From Caulobacter hibisci (GTDB taxonomy: Bacteria > Pseudomonadota > Alphaproteobacteria > Caulobacterales > Caulobacteraceae): a stretch of 64,000 bases of DNA. Every line of letters begins with the position of its first letter. Within the stretch, counting starts at the first letter, position 1. Made by a program: the position numbers and the translations under genes. The stretch lies in assembly GCF_016135805.1 (NCBI RefSeq), contig NZ_JADWOX010000021.1, positions 1 to 64,000 on the forward strand, read 5' to 3'. A model generated the notes under the pieces. It had not been told where the DNA came from, searched no databases, and saw only the letters and a list, made by a program, of their open reading frames with translations. Shown here piece by piece: positions 23,922-31,960 of the stretch.

Positions 23922-24595
23922 GGCGCTTCGGCCTCGTCTTCCGACCATCGCAGCGGCGGAGCCTGGGCCTTCAGGGCCAGCATCGCCTCGCGCAGGGCGT
24001 CCATGAAGCTGGTCCGCTTGCCGGTCCAGGCCACCGGCTCGCCCACCAGCACCGCGCAGTTCAGCGGCACGGGCACGCTGGCGCCCTTGGGCAGCACGCG
24101 GCCGGCGCCCTGGATCCACACCGGGATCACCGGCGCGTCGGGAAAGGCCTCGGCCAGCCGCGCGACCCCGCCCTTAAGCTGGCCCATGGCGTCGCCGGCC
24201 CCGTCGCCGCGCGTGCCCTCGGGGAAGACCAGCACGATCTCGCCGGCCGCCAGGGCGGCGCGGGCCGGGGCCAGCACGTCTTCACCTTCGGCAGCGCGCC
24301 GCCCGGCCTTGCTGCGGGCCACCGGCACGATGCCGATCACGTGGCGCGAGAACCAGCCGATGACCGGGTCCTTGAGGAAATAGTCGGCCGCCGCCGCCGG
24401 CCGCAGCTTCGACACCGCGCGCGACGGGAAGACGGCCAGCATCAAGAGGGTGTCGACATGGCTGGCGTGGTTGGCGGCGATGATCGCCGGGCCCTTCAGC
24501 GGCAGGCGCTCGCGCCCGATCACGTCGGCCCCGGTCATCAGCACCGCCAGGGGCCGGGCGACGAGCAGCAGCAGGAGGAAACGGAGTAGGCGCAC
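23918..24595 (-). CDS. 1-acyl-sn-glycerol-3-phosphate acyltransferase-like protein (PlsC family)
   Basis: A 225-residue lysophospholipid acyltransferase with one N-terminal membrane helix, the catalytic HX4D motif in NHASHVDTL, and the substrate-binding FPEGTRGDG. Typical members acylate lysophosphatidic acid. The start is taken as GTG 24595, 8 bases after the stop of the CdsA-like gene, because the membrane helix begins there. It follows a CdsA-like and lies near a YnbA-like gene, so the three look like one phospholipid module. Confidence 0.85.
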   Translation of the reverse strand: MRLLRFLLLLLVARPLAVLMTGADVIGRERLPLKGPAIIAANHASHVDTLLMLAVFPSRAVSKLRPAAAADYFLKDPVIGWFSRHVIGIVPVARSKAGRRAAEGEDVLAPARAALAAGEIVLVFPEGTRGDGAGDAMGQLKGGVARLAEAFPDAPVIPVWIQGAGRVLPKGASVPVPLNCAVLVGEPVAWTGKRTSFMDALREAMLALKAQAPPLRWSEDEAEAP

Positions 24596-24603
24596 GGGCG
24601 GGA

Positions 24604-25590
24604 TCAGAACTTCTGCAGGCCAAACAGGGCCAGCAGGTGGAAATAGAGCGGGGCGGTGAAGGTCAGGCTGTCGGCGCGGTCCAGCACCCCGCCGTGGCCG
24701 GGAATGGCGTGCGAGGTGTCTTTGACGCCGATGTCGCGCTTGATGGCGCTCATGGTCACGTCGCCGGCGAAGCCCGCCACCGGCAGCACGAAGGCCACCA
24801 GGGCCAGACCCGTCCCCTTCAGCGGCGTGAACACCGGCCCCAGGAACCAGATCAGGGCGGCGGTGGTGATCCAGCCGCCGATGAACCCCTCCCAGGTCTT
24901 GTTGGGGCTGACCTTGGGCAGGATCTTGTGGCGGCCGACCAGCTTGCCCCAGCAGTACTGGGCGACGTCGTTGAACTCGGTGGCCAGCAGCAGGAAGAAC
25001 ACCAGGCCCGCCGCCCCGGCCGGCAGCGGCTCGCTGTCGGGCACCCGCATCAGGAAGGCCACGACCCCCAGATTGTAGACGCAGGTGACCAGGCCCCAGT
25101 GGAAGGTCGCGGCGCTGGCCAGATAGCCGCGCGTCTGGCCGATCAGCGCCATCAGGGCGGGCAGGCCCAGAAACACCCAGACCGGGATGAACACGATGTA
25201 GAACATGTAGCGGTCGGCGACGATGAAGCCGTAGGCGGCGATCAGGCAGCCATAGGCGGCCAGGATCGCGGGCCGATCCTCGCGCCGGCGCACGGCCAGC
25301 GACAGGAACTCGCGCAGGGCCAGGAACGAGATGAAGGCGAAGACGGCGGTGGTCGCCTGCCAGCCCAGCAGCAGGGCGCCGGCCAGCAGGGCCACCATCC
25401 CCCACCACGAGGCGATGCGCAGCCGCAGTTCCTCGAACGACTTGCCGGGCTTGAGCAGCGGCAGGACGGCGGCGATGGCGCTGGCGACCCCGAGCAGGAT
25501 GACCACGCCGGCCAGTCCCGCCAGCAAGGCGGGCGGCTTGGCGGCCAGAAAGGCCTGCGCGCGTCCGACCCAATCCCCGAAGACGTCCAT
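24604..25590 (-). CDS. Phosphatidate cytidylyltransferase-like protein (CdsA/YnbB type)
   Basis: A 328-residue membrane protein with about eight helices and the CDP-diglyceride synthase signature near the C-terminus: SAIKRDIGVKDTSHAIPGHGGVLDRADS. It would make CDP-diacylglycerol from phosphatidate and CTP. The neighbour across the 109-base divergent gap is a YnbA-like CDP-alcohol transferase, and the gene behind it is a PlsC-type acyltransferase. The pairing recalls E. coli ynbA-ynbB, so this is probably a second, accessory CdsA rather than the housekeeping one. ATG 25590 follows GGGAG. Confidence 0.88.
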   Translation of the reverse strand: MDVFGDWVGRAQAFLAAKPPALLAGLAGVVILLGVASAIAAVLPLLKPGKSFEELRLRIASWWGMVALLAGALLLGWQATTAVFAFISFLALREFLSLAVRRREDRPAILAAYGCLIAAYGFIVADRYMFYIVFIPVWVFLGLPALMALIGQTRGYLASAATFHWGLVTCVYNLGVVAFLMRVPDSEPLPAGAAGLVFFLLLATEFNDVAQYCWGKLVGRHKILPKVSPNKTWEGFIGGWITTAALIWFLGPVFTPLKGTGLALVAFVLPVAGFAGDVTMSAIKRDIGVKDTSHAIPGHGGVLDRADSLTFTAPLYFHLLALFGLQKF

Positions 25591-25699
25591 GGATGCTCCC
25601 GTTGGCGCTACCGAGGGTATAGCCTAGTTGGCGCGGAGCGTGGAACTTCCCGCCGTCGCCGCTCTTGAGGGAGCGACATCCCCGCCCGAAAGTCTGCCG

Positions 25700-26371
25700 A
25701 TGACCGATGCGCCTGACCTGTCCAACCGCCGTCCGCTGAAGAGCCGCGGCGCGGCCTGGGCCCGGGGACTGGCCGCGTCCCTGGCGGCCCGGCGGATCAG
25801 CGCCGACGTCATCTCGGGGTTGGGCCTGGCCTTCGCCGCGCTGGGCGGGGCCCTGCTGGCGGCCAGCGGCGGGGTGGAGGGCTGGCCGCGCGGCCTGTGC
25901 CTGATCCTCGGGGCCGTCTGCATCCAGCTGCGCCTGGCCTGCAACCTGCTCGACGGCCTGGTGGCGGTAGAGCACGGGCGCGCCAGTGCGGCCGGTCCGA
26001 TCTGGAACGAGCTGCCCGACCGCTTCGCCGACGTCCTGCTGCTGGCCGGGGCGGGCTATGGCGCGATGAGCGCGGGCTTCTCGGGCGGCGCGGCGATCGG
26101 CTGGATCACGGCGGTGCTGGCGGTGCTGACGGCCTATGTCCGCGAGCTGGGCCGGGGCCTGGGCCAGCCGGCGAACTTCTCGGGGCCGATGGCCAAGCCG
26201 CATCGGATGGCGGCGCTGACGGCGACCTGCGCGGTCGCCGTCTTCGAGCCGCTATGGCGCGGCCGGGGCGAAGCCTTGGCCCTCGGCCTGGCGGTTATCG
26301 CGCTCGGGACGCTGGTCACCGTGGTGCGGCGGACGCGGCGCCTGGCGATCGCGCTGGCGGATCGGGGCTAG
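25700..26371 (+). CDS. CDP-alcohol phosphatidyltransferase family protein (YnbA-like)
   Basis: A 223-residue membrane protein. The CDP-alcohol transferase motif is present in altered form: NLLDGLVAVEHGRASAAGPI followed by WNELPDRFAD. Compared with the canonical D-x2-DG-x2-AR-x8-G-x3-D-x3-D, the first and third Asp are Asn and the Arg is Val. From memory, E. coli YnbA has the same Asp-to-Asn changes (NALDG...ILNETGD), so this is a subfamily trait rather than decay. The product lipid is unknown. ATG 25700 is preferred; an in-frame GTG at 25640 would add 20 residues. Confidence 0.75.
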   Translation: MTDAPDLSNRRPLKSRGAAWARGLAASLAARRISADVISGLGLAFAALGGALLAASGGVEGWPRGLCLILGAVCIQLRLACNLLDGLVAVEHGRASAAGPIWNELPDRFADVLLLAGAGYGAMSAGFSGGAAIGWITAVLAVLTAYVRELGRGLGQPANFSGPMAKPHRMAALTATCAVAVFEPLWRGRGEALALGLAVIALGTLVTVVRRTRRLAIALADRG

Positions 26372-26374
26372 TCC

Positions 26375-27685
26375 CTACCGCTTGGGACCCCGCGGCGCCG
26401 GCTTGCCGCCGGTCGGATGGGAGCCCTTGAAGCCGGTCGGCTTGGCGGCGGCGGTGCGCACCGGCGTGACATTGCCGCGCGTCGGGCCCGGCGCGGCCTT
26501 GCCGGCGCCCGGCTTGCCCACGGACCCTCTGCCAACAGGACCCTTGCCGATCGGACCCTTGCCCGCCGCATCCTTGGCCACGCCGGCGCGCGGACCCGGC
26601 GGCTTGCCGCGCGGCGGGGCCTTGTCGACGAACTTGGTCTCCAGCGACTTCGGCTTGTGGGTCTTGGCCTTGTGGCCGTCGGTGCGGATCTTGGCCTTGG
26701 CCCAGCCGGCCTTGTAGACCTTCTTGGGCTCCTCGACCTTAGGGGTGGCGATCTGCGGGGCGCGGCCCGAGGGCGCGCGGCGCTGGACCTCGCCGCCGCG
26801 CAGGCGCTCGCCTTCCTTGGCCACGCCCGGGGCGTAGAGCGGATCGGCGACGCCGACGAACTGCGGCCGGTCGCCCGTGGGCATGTTCTCTTCGGCGATG
26901 ACGCCTTCGAGCAGCTCGCGGATCACCCGGGGGCCGACCTCCTCGACCTGGCCGGCCTGCAGCGTGCCCAGGGCGAAGGGGCCGTAGGACAGGCGGATCA
27001 GGCGGTTGACCTTCAGGCCGATCGACTCCAGCACCTTGCGGACTTCGCGGTTCTTGCCCTCGCTGAGGGTGACCGTGATCCAGACGTTGCGGCCGCCGCC
27101 GGCCTTGTCCTGGGCCTTGTCGAGGCGGGCCTCGATCGGGCCGTAGCGGACGCCCTCGATGGTCGTGCCGTCCTTCAGCTTGTCCAGGGTCTCCTGGGTG
27201 GCGTGGCCGAAGGCGCGGGCGCGATAGCGGCGGGTCCAGGCGTTCTGCGGCATCTCCAGGGCGCGCGACAGCTCACCGTCGTTGGTCAGCAGCAGCAGGC
27301 CCTCGGAATTGAGGTCGAGGCGGCCGACCGAGATCACGCGCGGCAGGCCGTGGGGGAGGGCGCCGAACACGGTCGGGCGCTCCTTGGGGTCGTTGTGGGT
27401 GGTCACCAGGCCGGTGGGCTTGTGATAGCGGAACAGGCGGGTCTGCTGGCGCTCCTCGACCAGCTTGCCGTCGACGACCAGCAGGTCGCCGGCGAACACG
27501 CGCACGGCCGGGGTGGTCAGCACCTGGCCGTTCAGCACGACCTTGCCGGCCTCGATCAGCCGCTCGACCTCGCGCCGCGAGGCCACGCCCGCGCGGGCCA
27601 GGGCCTTGGCGACGCGCTCGCCGCCCTCGGCGTCGGCGTCGTGCTCGACGGCGTCGTGCAGGGCGGGCTGATACTTGTCGGTCAT
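26375..27685 (-). CDS. RluB/RsuA-family rRNA pseudouridine synthase with long basic tail
   Basis: A 436-residue protein. The N-terminus holds an S4 RNA-binding domain (RVAKALARAGVASRREVERLI), followed by a pseudouridine synthase core with the catalytic Asp in VGRLDLNSEGLLLLTNDG and the family motif EGKNREVRKVLESIGLKVNRLIR. This suits RluB (23S rRNA U2605). The core ends near residue 265; the last 150-170 residues are a Lys/Gly/Pro-rich tail with GKGPIGKGPVGRG-like repeats that is much longer than in E. coli RluB. It probably binds RNA nonspecifically. Confidence 0.87.
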   Translation of the reverse strand: MTDKYQPALHDAVEHDADAEGGERVAKALARAGVASRREVERLIEAGKVVLNGQVLTTPAVRVFAGDLLVVDGKLVEERQQTRLFRYHKPTGLVTTHNDPKERPTVFGALPHGLPRVISVGRLDLNSEGLLLLTNDGELSRALEMPQNAWTRRYRARAFGHATQETLDKLKDGTTIEGVRYGPIEARLDKAQDKAGGGRNVWITVTLSEGKNREVRKVLESIGLKVNRLIRLSYGPFALGTLQAGQVEEVGPRVIRELLEGVIAEENMPTGDRPQFVGVADPLYAPGVAKEGERLRGGEVQRRAPSGRAPQIATPKVEEPKKVYKAGWAKAKIRTDGHKAKTHKPKSLETKFVDKAPPRGKPPGPRAGVAKDAAGKGPIGKGPVGRGSVGKPGAGKAAPGPTRGNVTPVRTAAAKPTGFKGSHPTGGKPAPRGPKR

Positions 27686-27799
27686 GATCTCGATCCTTCG
27701 AAGGGAGGGGCGCATCTCACGATGGGCGTTGAACAATTCTCATGGCGCCGAACGGCGGGCCGATCAAGGCGCGGCCTTGCCGCATGCGTTATGATGTAA

Positions 27800-27815
27800 G
27801 AGTATATATGAGTAT
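27800..27815 (+). promoter_or_regulatory. A/T-rich promoter/operator of the antitoxin-PIN pair
   Basis: Two GAGTAT direct repeats spaced 10 bases (one helix turn) at 27800 and 27810 around TATATATG, 13 bases before the antitoxin start. The A/T-rich patch stands out in this GC-rich sequence. It fits a -10 region overlapped by a self-repression site, as is usual for RHH antitoxins; this is inference. Confidence 0.4.
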
Positions 27816-27827
27816 CCGAGGTCTCCG

Positions 27828-28340
27828 ATGAAGTACCAAGCCCTGAAGCGCCATCTGGAAGGCGTGTCCGACGCGCCCTCGGTGCGCCTGGGCTTCGACG
27901 CGATCGAGGCCTTGCTGGGCTTCGACCTGCCGCGCTCGGCGCGCACCCACCAGGCCTGGTGGTCCAACACTCGGGCCGGCCACAGCCACGCGGCCGCCTG
28001 GCTCGACGCCGGCTGGAGGACAGGTGCGCTGGACCTGGCCGGCGCCCAGGTCAGTTTCTTTCGCGACGAGCGACGCGGTCTGGCCGAGGAGGCCTCGGCA
28101 TTCGTGCGGGATGGCGAGGGCCTGGCCATCGCCCTGTCCGCCCTGTCGCCGGCCGCCCTGCAGATGATCGATCGCCGCGCCGCCGTCTCGGGCGAGACGC
28201 GGGGCGCCGCCGCCGCCGCCCTGCTCAACGAGGCGGCGCTGGAGAGGCGGCGGGCGCTGTTCGCGGGCCTGGCCCAGCCGGTGCCGCCAGGCGGCGACGA
28301 CAGCGCCGCCATCGTCCGCGAGGACCGCGATGGCCGCTGA
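27828..28340 (+). CDS. RHH-type antitoxin with N-terminal DUF7662-like domain
   Basis: A 170-residue protein read as two parts. Residues 1-80 match my memory of the DUF7662 pattern: Y-ALKRHL, SVRLGFDAIEALLGFDLPRSAR, HQAWWSN, AAAWLDAGW, and VSFFR. Residues 97-145 look like a ribbon-helix-helix antitoxin: an ALS strand, then SPAALQMIDRRAAVSGETRG and AAAALLNEAALERRR. The tail is acidic and overlaps the PIN gene by 11 bases. By position and fold it should be the antitoxin of the following PIN toxin. The N-terminal domain is not a usual part of VapB antitoxins; its job is unknown. Confidence 0.6.
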   Translation: MKYQALKRHLEGVSDAPSVRLGFDAIEALLGFDLPRSARTHQAWWSNTRAGHSHAAAWLDAGWRTGALDLAGAQVSFFRDERRGLAEEASAFVRDGEGLAIALSALSPAALQMIDRRAAVSGETRGAAAAALLNEAALERRRALFAGLAQPVPPGGDDSAAIVREDRDGR

Positions 28341-28761
28341 AATCGTGCTCGACGCCTCGGTGGCGGCCAAGCTGTTCTTTCTCGAGGCGGGATCCGACGC
28401 GGCCCAGGCCCTGGCGCTGTCGGACGCCCGGCTGATCGCGCCCGACCTGCTGTGGGCCGAGATGGCCAGCATCGCCGGGCGGCGGGTTCGCGCGGACGGG
28501 CTCGACGAGGCCCTGGCGCGCCGGGCGGTGTCGGCCCTGGGCGAGATCGTCGCCGAGTTCCAGCCGATGGAAACCCTGGCCGAGCGCGCTTTCGAACTGG
28601 CGGCCCGCCATGGCGTGAGCGCCTATGACGCCACCTATCTGGCCCTGGCCGAACAGCGCGGGGCGATCGTGGTCACCGCCGACGCCCGGCTGGTCGCCAA
28701 GGCGCGGGCTGCTGGCCTCAGCGCCCGCGTGCGCCTGCTGGAAGAGGGAGAGCGGCCGTGA
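28330..28761 (+). CDS. vapC: PIN-domain ribonuclease toxin (VapC-like)
   Basis: A 143-residue single PIN domain. The acidic residues that bind metal are in place: Asp8 in VLDASVAAKLF, Glu in LLWAEMAS (near 44), Asp in SAYDATYLALAE (near 99) and Asp in VVTADARLV (near 117). VapC toxins of known activity cut tRNA or rRNA; this target is unknown. The ATG lies inside the end of the upstream antitoxin gene, and its TGA overlaps the GTG start of tadA (GTGA), an unusual coupling of a toxin to a housekeeping gene. Confidence 0.85.
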   Translation: MAAEIVLDASVAAKLFFLEAGSDAAQALALSDARLIAPDLLWAEMASIAGRRVRADGLDEALARRAVSALGEIVAEFQPMETLAERAFELAARHGVSAYDATYLALAEQRGAIVVTADARLVAKARAAGLSARVRLLEEGERP

Positions 28762-29237
28762 CCGACGAAGACGCCATGGCCCTGGCCCTCGACGCGGCCC
28801 GCGCGGCCGCGGAGCGTGGCGAGACGCCGGTGGGGGCGGTGATCCTCGATCCCAAGACCGGCGAGGTGATCGCCACGGCCGGCAACGGCCCGATCGCCGC
28901 CCACGACCCCACGGCCCACGCCGAGATCGCCGCGATGCGGCTGGCGGCGGCGAAGCTCGAGAACTACCGACTGACGGACCTGACCCTGGTGGTGACGCTG
29001 GAGCCCTGCGCCATGTGCGCCGGGGCGATCAGCCACGCCCGCATCGGCCGGGTGGTCTGGGGCGCCGACGATCCCAAGGGCGGGGCGGTGGTGCACGGCC
29101 CGAAATTCTTCGCCCAGCCCACCTGCCACTGGCGGCCGGAGACGACGGGCGGGGTGATGGCGCAGGAAAGCGCCGACCTGCTGCGGGGGTTCTTCCGGGC
29201 GCGGCGGAAGGCCAAGGCCGCGTCGCCGGAAGCCTAG
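28758..29237 (+). CDS. tadA: tRNA-specific adenosine deaminase TadA
   Basis: A 159-residue zinc deaminase that converts A34 to inosine in the anticodon of tRNA-Arg(ACG). The zinc motif is present as HAEIAAMRLA (His and catalytic Glu) and PCAMCAGAISHARI (two Cys). The C-terminal part (GGVMAQESADLLRGFFRARR) is that of TadA rather than other nucleoside deaminases. GTG 28758 overlaps the PIN toxin stop, so translation is likely coupled. The TAG stop shares CTAG with the next convergent gene. Confidence 0.92.
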   Translation: MTDEDAMALALDAARAAAERGETPVGAVILDPKTGEVIATAGNGPIAAHDPTAHAEIAAMRLAAAKLENYRLTDLTLVVTLEPCAMCAGAISHARIGRVVWGADDPKGGAVVHGPKFFAQPTCHWRPETTGGVMAQESADLLRGFFRARRKAKAASPEA

Positions 29238-29638
29238 TTCACCATCGCCGAGCCGAGCAGCACCTTCGCGCCCTTCTTGCCCAGCACCTTGTCGGCGGCC
29301 TTCTGCATCTCGGCCCCGACATAGTCGAGGTCGGGCGGCGTGCCGCGGCGCAGGCCCGCGGTATAGGTCATCAGCACCTGGGCGAAGGCCGCGCGCAGGC
29401 GCGGGGTCGAGGCCACGGCGTATTCCATGACCTTGGGGTCCTTGGCCTCGATGCCGGTCTCAAGGGTCATCACGCCCTTGCGGCCGTCGCGGCGGATGGC
29501 CGTGGCGGTGATGGTCGGCAGGGCGAAATAGGTCGGCGGCGCCTTCTCGCCCTTGCCGCCTTCGTTGGCGAAAGCGGGCGCGACGGGCAGGCCGGCGAGC
29601 GTCAGTATGGCGAGGAGCAGGGCAAGGATGCGGCGCAT
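29234..29638 (-). CDS. Small secreted protein, possibly FliL-like
   Basis: A 134-residue exported protein with a signal peptide at 1-24 (LLLAILTLAGLPVAPAFA). The mature part has PPTYFALPTITATAI, MTLETGIEAKDPKVMEYA, TPRLRAAFAQVLMTYT, and LGKKGAKVLLGSAMVN. The order of a proline/aromatic strand, a long beta pair, a PRLR helix and a final strand recalls the periplasmic domain of FliL, but similarity is weak and there is no transmembrane anchor besides the signal. It ends in a CTAG overlap with tadA. Confidence 0.5.
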   Translation of the reverse strand: MRRILALLLAILTLAGLPVAPAFANEGGKGEKAPPTYFALPTITATAIRRDGRKGVMTLETGIEAKDPKVMEYAVASTPRLRAAFAQVLMTYTAGLRRGTPPDLDYVGAEMQKAADKVLGKKGAKVLLGSAMVN

Positions 29639-29755
29639 GTCGCTTCCATAACCCGTCGTGGTTGACGTCCTCTTTACGTCTGGTGCGTCACAAACGGCGT
29701 TAACCTAGATTCGCCGGGCGCTCATGCGCGCGCGGCGGACGCGAGGAGGCTGATC

Positions 29756-30793
29756 TTGGGACGCTTTTCACCGCAGACCCTGGACCTGGACGGCAAGGTG
29801 ATCCTGGTCACCGGCGGCACGGGCTCGTTCGGACGCCGGTTCATCGAGACGGTGCTCAGGCTGTCGGACCCGCGAAAGGTCATCATCTATTCCCGCGACG
29901 AATTGAAGCAGAGCGACATGCAGCTGGAGCTGCGCGAGCAGTTCGACGAGGCGACCTTCGCCAAGCTGCGCTTCTTCCTGGGCGACGTGCGCGACCGCGA
30001 GCGGCTGACCCTGGCCCTTCGCGGGGTCGACATCGTGATCCACGCCGCCGCCCTAAAGCAGGTGCCGGCGGCCGAGTACAATCCGTCCGAATGCATCCAC
30101 ACCAACGTGCTGGGCGCCGAGAACGTGGTCTGGGCCAGCCTGACCAACCACGTGAAGCAGGTGGTGGCCCTGTCGACCGACAAGGCCTGCAATCCGACCA
30201 ATCTCTATGGCGCGACCAAGCTGGCCTCGGACAAGACCTTCGTGGCGGCCAACAACCTGTCGGGCGACATCGGCACGCGGTTCTGCGTCGTGCGCTACGG
30301 CAACGTGGTCGGCTCGCGCGGCAGCGTGGTGCCGCTGTATCGCCGGCTGCTGGCCCAGGGCGCGACCGAGCTGCCGGTCACCGATCCGCGCATGACCCGC
30401 TTCTGGATCACCCTGACCGAGGGGGTCGACTTCGTGCTGTCGTCGCTGAACCTGATGCGTGGCGGCGAGATCTTCGTGCCCAAGATCCCGTCCATGGCCA
30501 TGCCCGACCTGGTCAAGGCGATGTCGCCGGACGCCGGGATCAAGGTGGTCGGCATCCGTCCCGGTGAGAAGCTGCACGAGATCATGATCAGCGCCGACGA
30601 CGCGCGCTCGACCGTCGAGTTCGAGGACCGCTTCGCCATCGAGCCGAACTTCGCCGAGTTCGGCCGCGTGCCCTATGCGGAGTCCGATGGCGCCAAGCCG
30701 GTGGCGGAAGACTTCTCCTACAGCAGCGACAACAATCATGACTGGCTGAGCCCCGAGGGCCTGCTGGCCATGCTGGAGGAAAAGGCGGGCTGA
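29756..30793 (+). CDS. flmA: UDP-N-acetylglucosamine 4,6-dehydratase (FlmA/PseB)
   Basis: A 345-residue extended SDR that begins flagellin sugar (pseudaminic-acid-like) synthesis. The cofactor motif is VTGGTGSFGRRF, followed by FLGDVRDRERL, HAAALKQVPAAEYNPSECIHTNVLGAENV and STDKACNPTNLYGATK, all strong PseB/FlmA marks. The start is TTG 29756, with an AGGAGG site 6 bases upstream and no competing ATG. FlmB overlaps the stop by one base. In Caulobacter, flmA is needed for flagellum assembly through flagellin modification. Confidence 0.92.
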   Translation: MGRFSPQTLDLDGKVILVTGGTGSFGRRFIETVLRLSDPRKVIIYSRDELKQSDMQLELREQFDEATFAKLRFFLGDVRDRERLTLALRGVDIVIHAAALKQVPAAEYNPSECIHTNVLGAENVVWASLTNHVKQVVALSTDKACNPTNLYGATKLASDKTFVAANNLSGDIGTRFCVVRYGNVVGSRGSVVPLYRRLLAQGATELPVTDPRMTRFWITLTEGVDFVLSSLNLMRGGEIFVPKIPSMAMPDLVKAMSPDAGIKVVGIRPGEKLHEIMISADDARSTVEFEDRFAIEPNFAEFGRVPYAESDGAKPVAEDFSYSSDNNHDWLSPEGLLAMLEEKAG

Positions 30794-31956
30794 TGGCCCC
30801 TCCCTTCCTGCCCTACGGTCGCCAGACCATCGAGGACGACGATGTCGCCGCCGTCGCCGCCGCCCTGCGGGCCGACTTTCTGACGACGGGTCCGACGGTC
30901 GAGGCCTTCGAGACGGCGTTCAAGGCCAAGGTCGGGGCCGAGCACGCCATCGCTGTTTCCAACGGGACCGCCACCCTGCACCTGGCCATGCTGGCGCTGG
31001 GGGTCGGCGAGGGCGAGGTCTGCATCGCCCCGTCGGTGACCTTCCTGGCCACCGCCAACTGCGCCCGCTACGTGGGGGCCGAGGTGGTGTTCGCCGACGT
31101 CGATCCGAACACCGGCCTGATGACCCCCGACACGCTTGCCGAGGCCCTGTCGCGCGTCGGCGATCGCCGCGTGCGGGCCGTGCTGCCGGTGCACCTGCGC
31201 GGCGACGTCTGCGACCTGCCGGCCCTGAAGGCCATGGCCAGCGCCGCCGGCGCGGTGCTGGTCGAGGACGCACCCCATGCGCTGGGCTCTACGGCGACCT
31301 TCGGCAATGTCGAGCATCCGGTCGGCGACGGCGCCTTCTCGGCCTTCGCCAGCTTCTCGTTCCATCCGGTCAAGACCCTGGCCACCGGCGAGGGCGGCAT
31401 GCTGACCACCAATGACGGGACCCTGGCGGCCCGCGCGCGGTCACTGCGCGGCCACGGCATGGTCCGTCCGCCCGGGGCCGAGCCCTGGGTCTACGAGATG
31501 CCCGAGCTGGGCTTCAACTACCGCATTCCCGACGTGCTGTGCGCCCTGGGGATCTCGCAACTGGCCAAGCTCGACCGCTTCGTGGAGCGCCGACGGACCC
31601 TGGCCGCCCGCTACGCCGAGCTTCTGGCCCCGCTGTCGCCGCTGGTGACCCTGGCGGCCACGCCCGACCATTCGAACCCGGCCCTGCACCTGCTGACCGT
31701 GCTGATCGACTTCGGCGCGGCCATGACCACGCGCGGAGCGGTGGTCGACGCCCTGAAGGCGCGGGGCGTCGGCAGCCAGGTCCACTACATCCCGGTGCAC
31801 CGCCAGCCCTACTACGTGAACCGTCAGGGCCTGGCCGACCTGCCCGGCGCCGACGCCTGGTATCGGCGCTGCCTGACCCTGCCGCTCTATCCGACCATGG
31901 ACGACGGCGACGTGGATCGCGTGGTCGAGGCGCTTGCTGAGGCGTTGGGGGTCTAG
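30793..31956 (+). CDS. flmB: Sugar-nucleotide aminotransferase FlmB/PseC
   Basis: A 387-residue PLP-dependent aminotransferase of the DegT/DnrJ/EryC1 type. It shows GTATLHLAMLALGVGEGD-type substrate strands (here GVGEGEVC), VEDAPHALGS, and the PLP lysine in SFHPVKTLATGEGG. As the second step after FlmA it would give UDP-4-amino-4,6-dideoxy-N-acetyl-altrosamine. Its ATG overlaps the flmA TGA by 1 base, so the two are coupled. No later steps of the sugar pathway are in the window. Confidence 0.9.
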   Translation: MAPPFLPYGRQTIEDDDVAAVAAALRADFLTTGPTVEAFETAFKAKVGAEHAIAVSNGTATLHLAMLALGVGEGEVCIAPSVTFLATANCARYVGAEVVFADVDPNTGLMTPDTLAEALSRVGDRRVRAVLPVHLRGDVCDLPALKAMASAAGAVLVEDAPHALGSTATFGNVEHPVGDGAFSAFASFSFHPVKTLATGEGGMLTTNDGTLAARARSLRGHGMVRPPGAEPWVYEMPELGFNYRIPDVLCALGISQLAKLDRFVERRRTLAARYAELLAPLSPLVTLAATPDHSNPALHLLTVLIDFGAAMTTRGAVVDALKARGVGSQVHYIPVHRQPYYVNRQGLADLPGADAWYRRCLTLPLYPTMDDGDVDRVVEALAEALGV

Positions 31957-31960
31957 CCGT

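Noticed and set aside
25700..26371. Pseudogene call for the CDP-alcohol transferase because motif residues are changed
   Set aside because: The Asp-to-Asn changes match a known subfamily pattern (YnbA-like), the frame is intact, and it sits next to two related genes.
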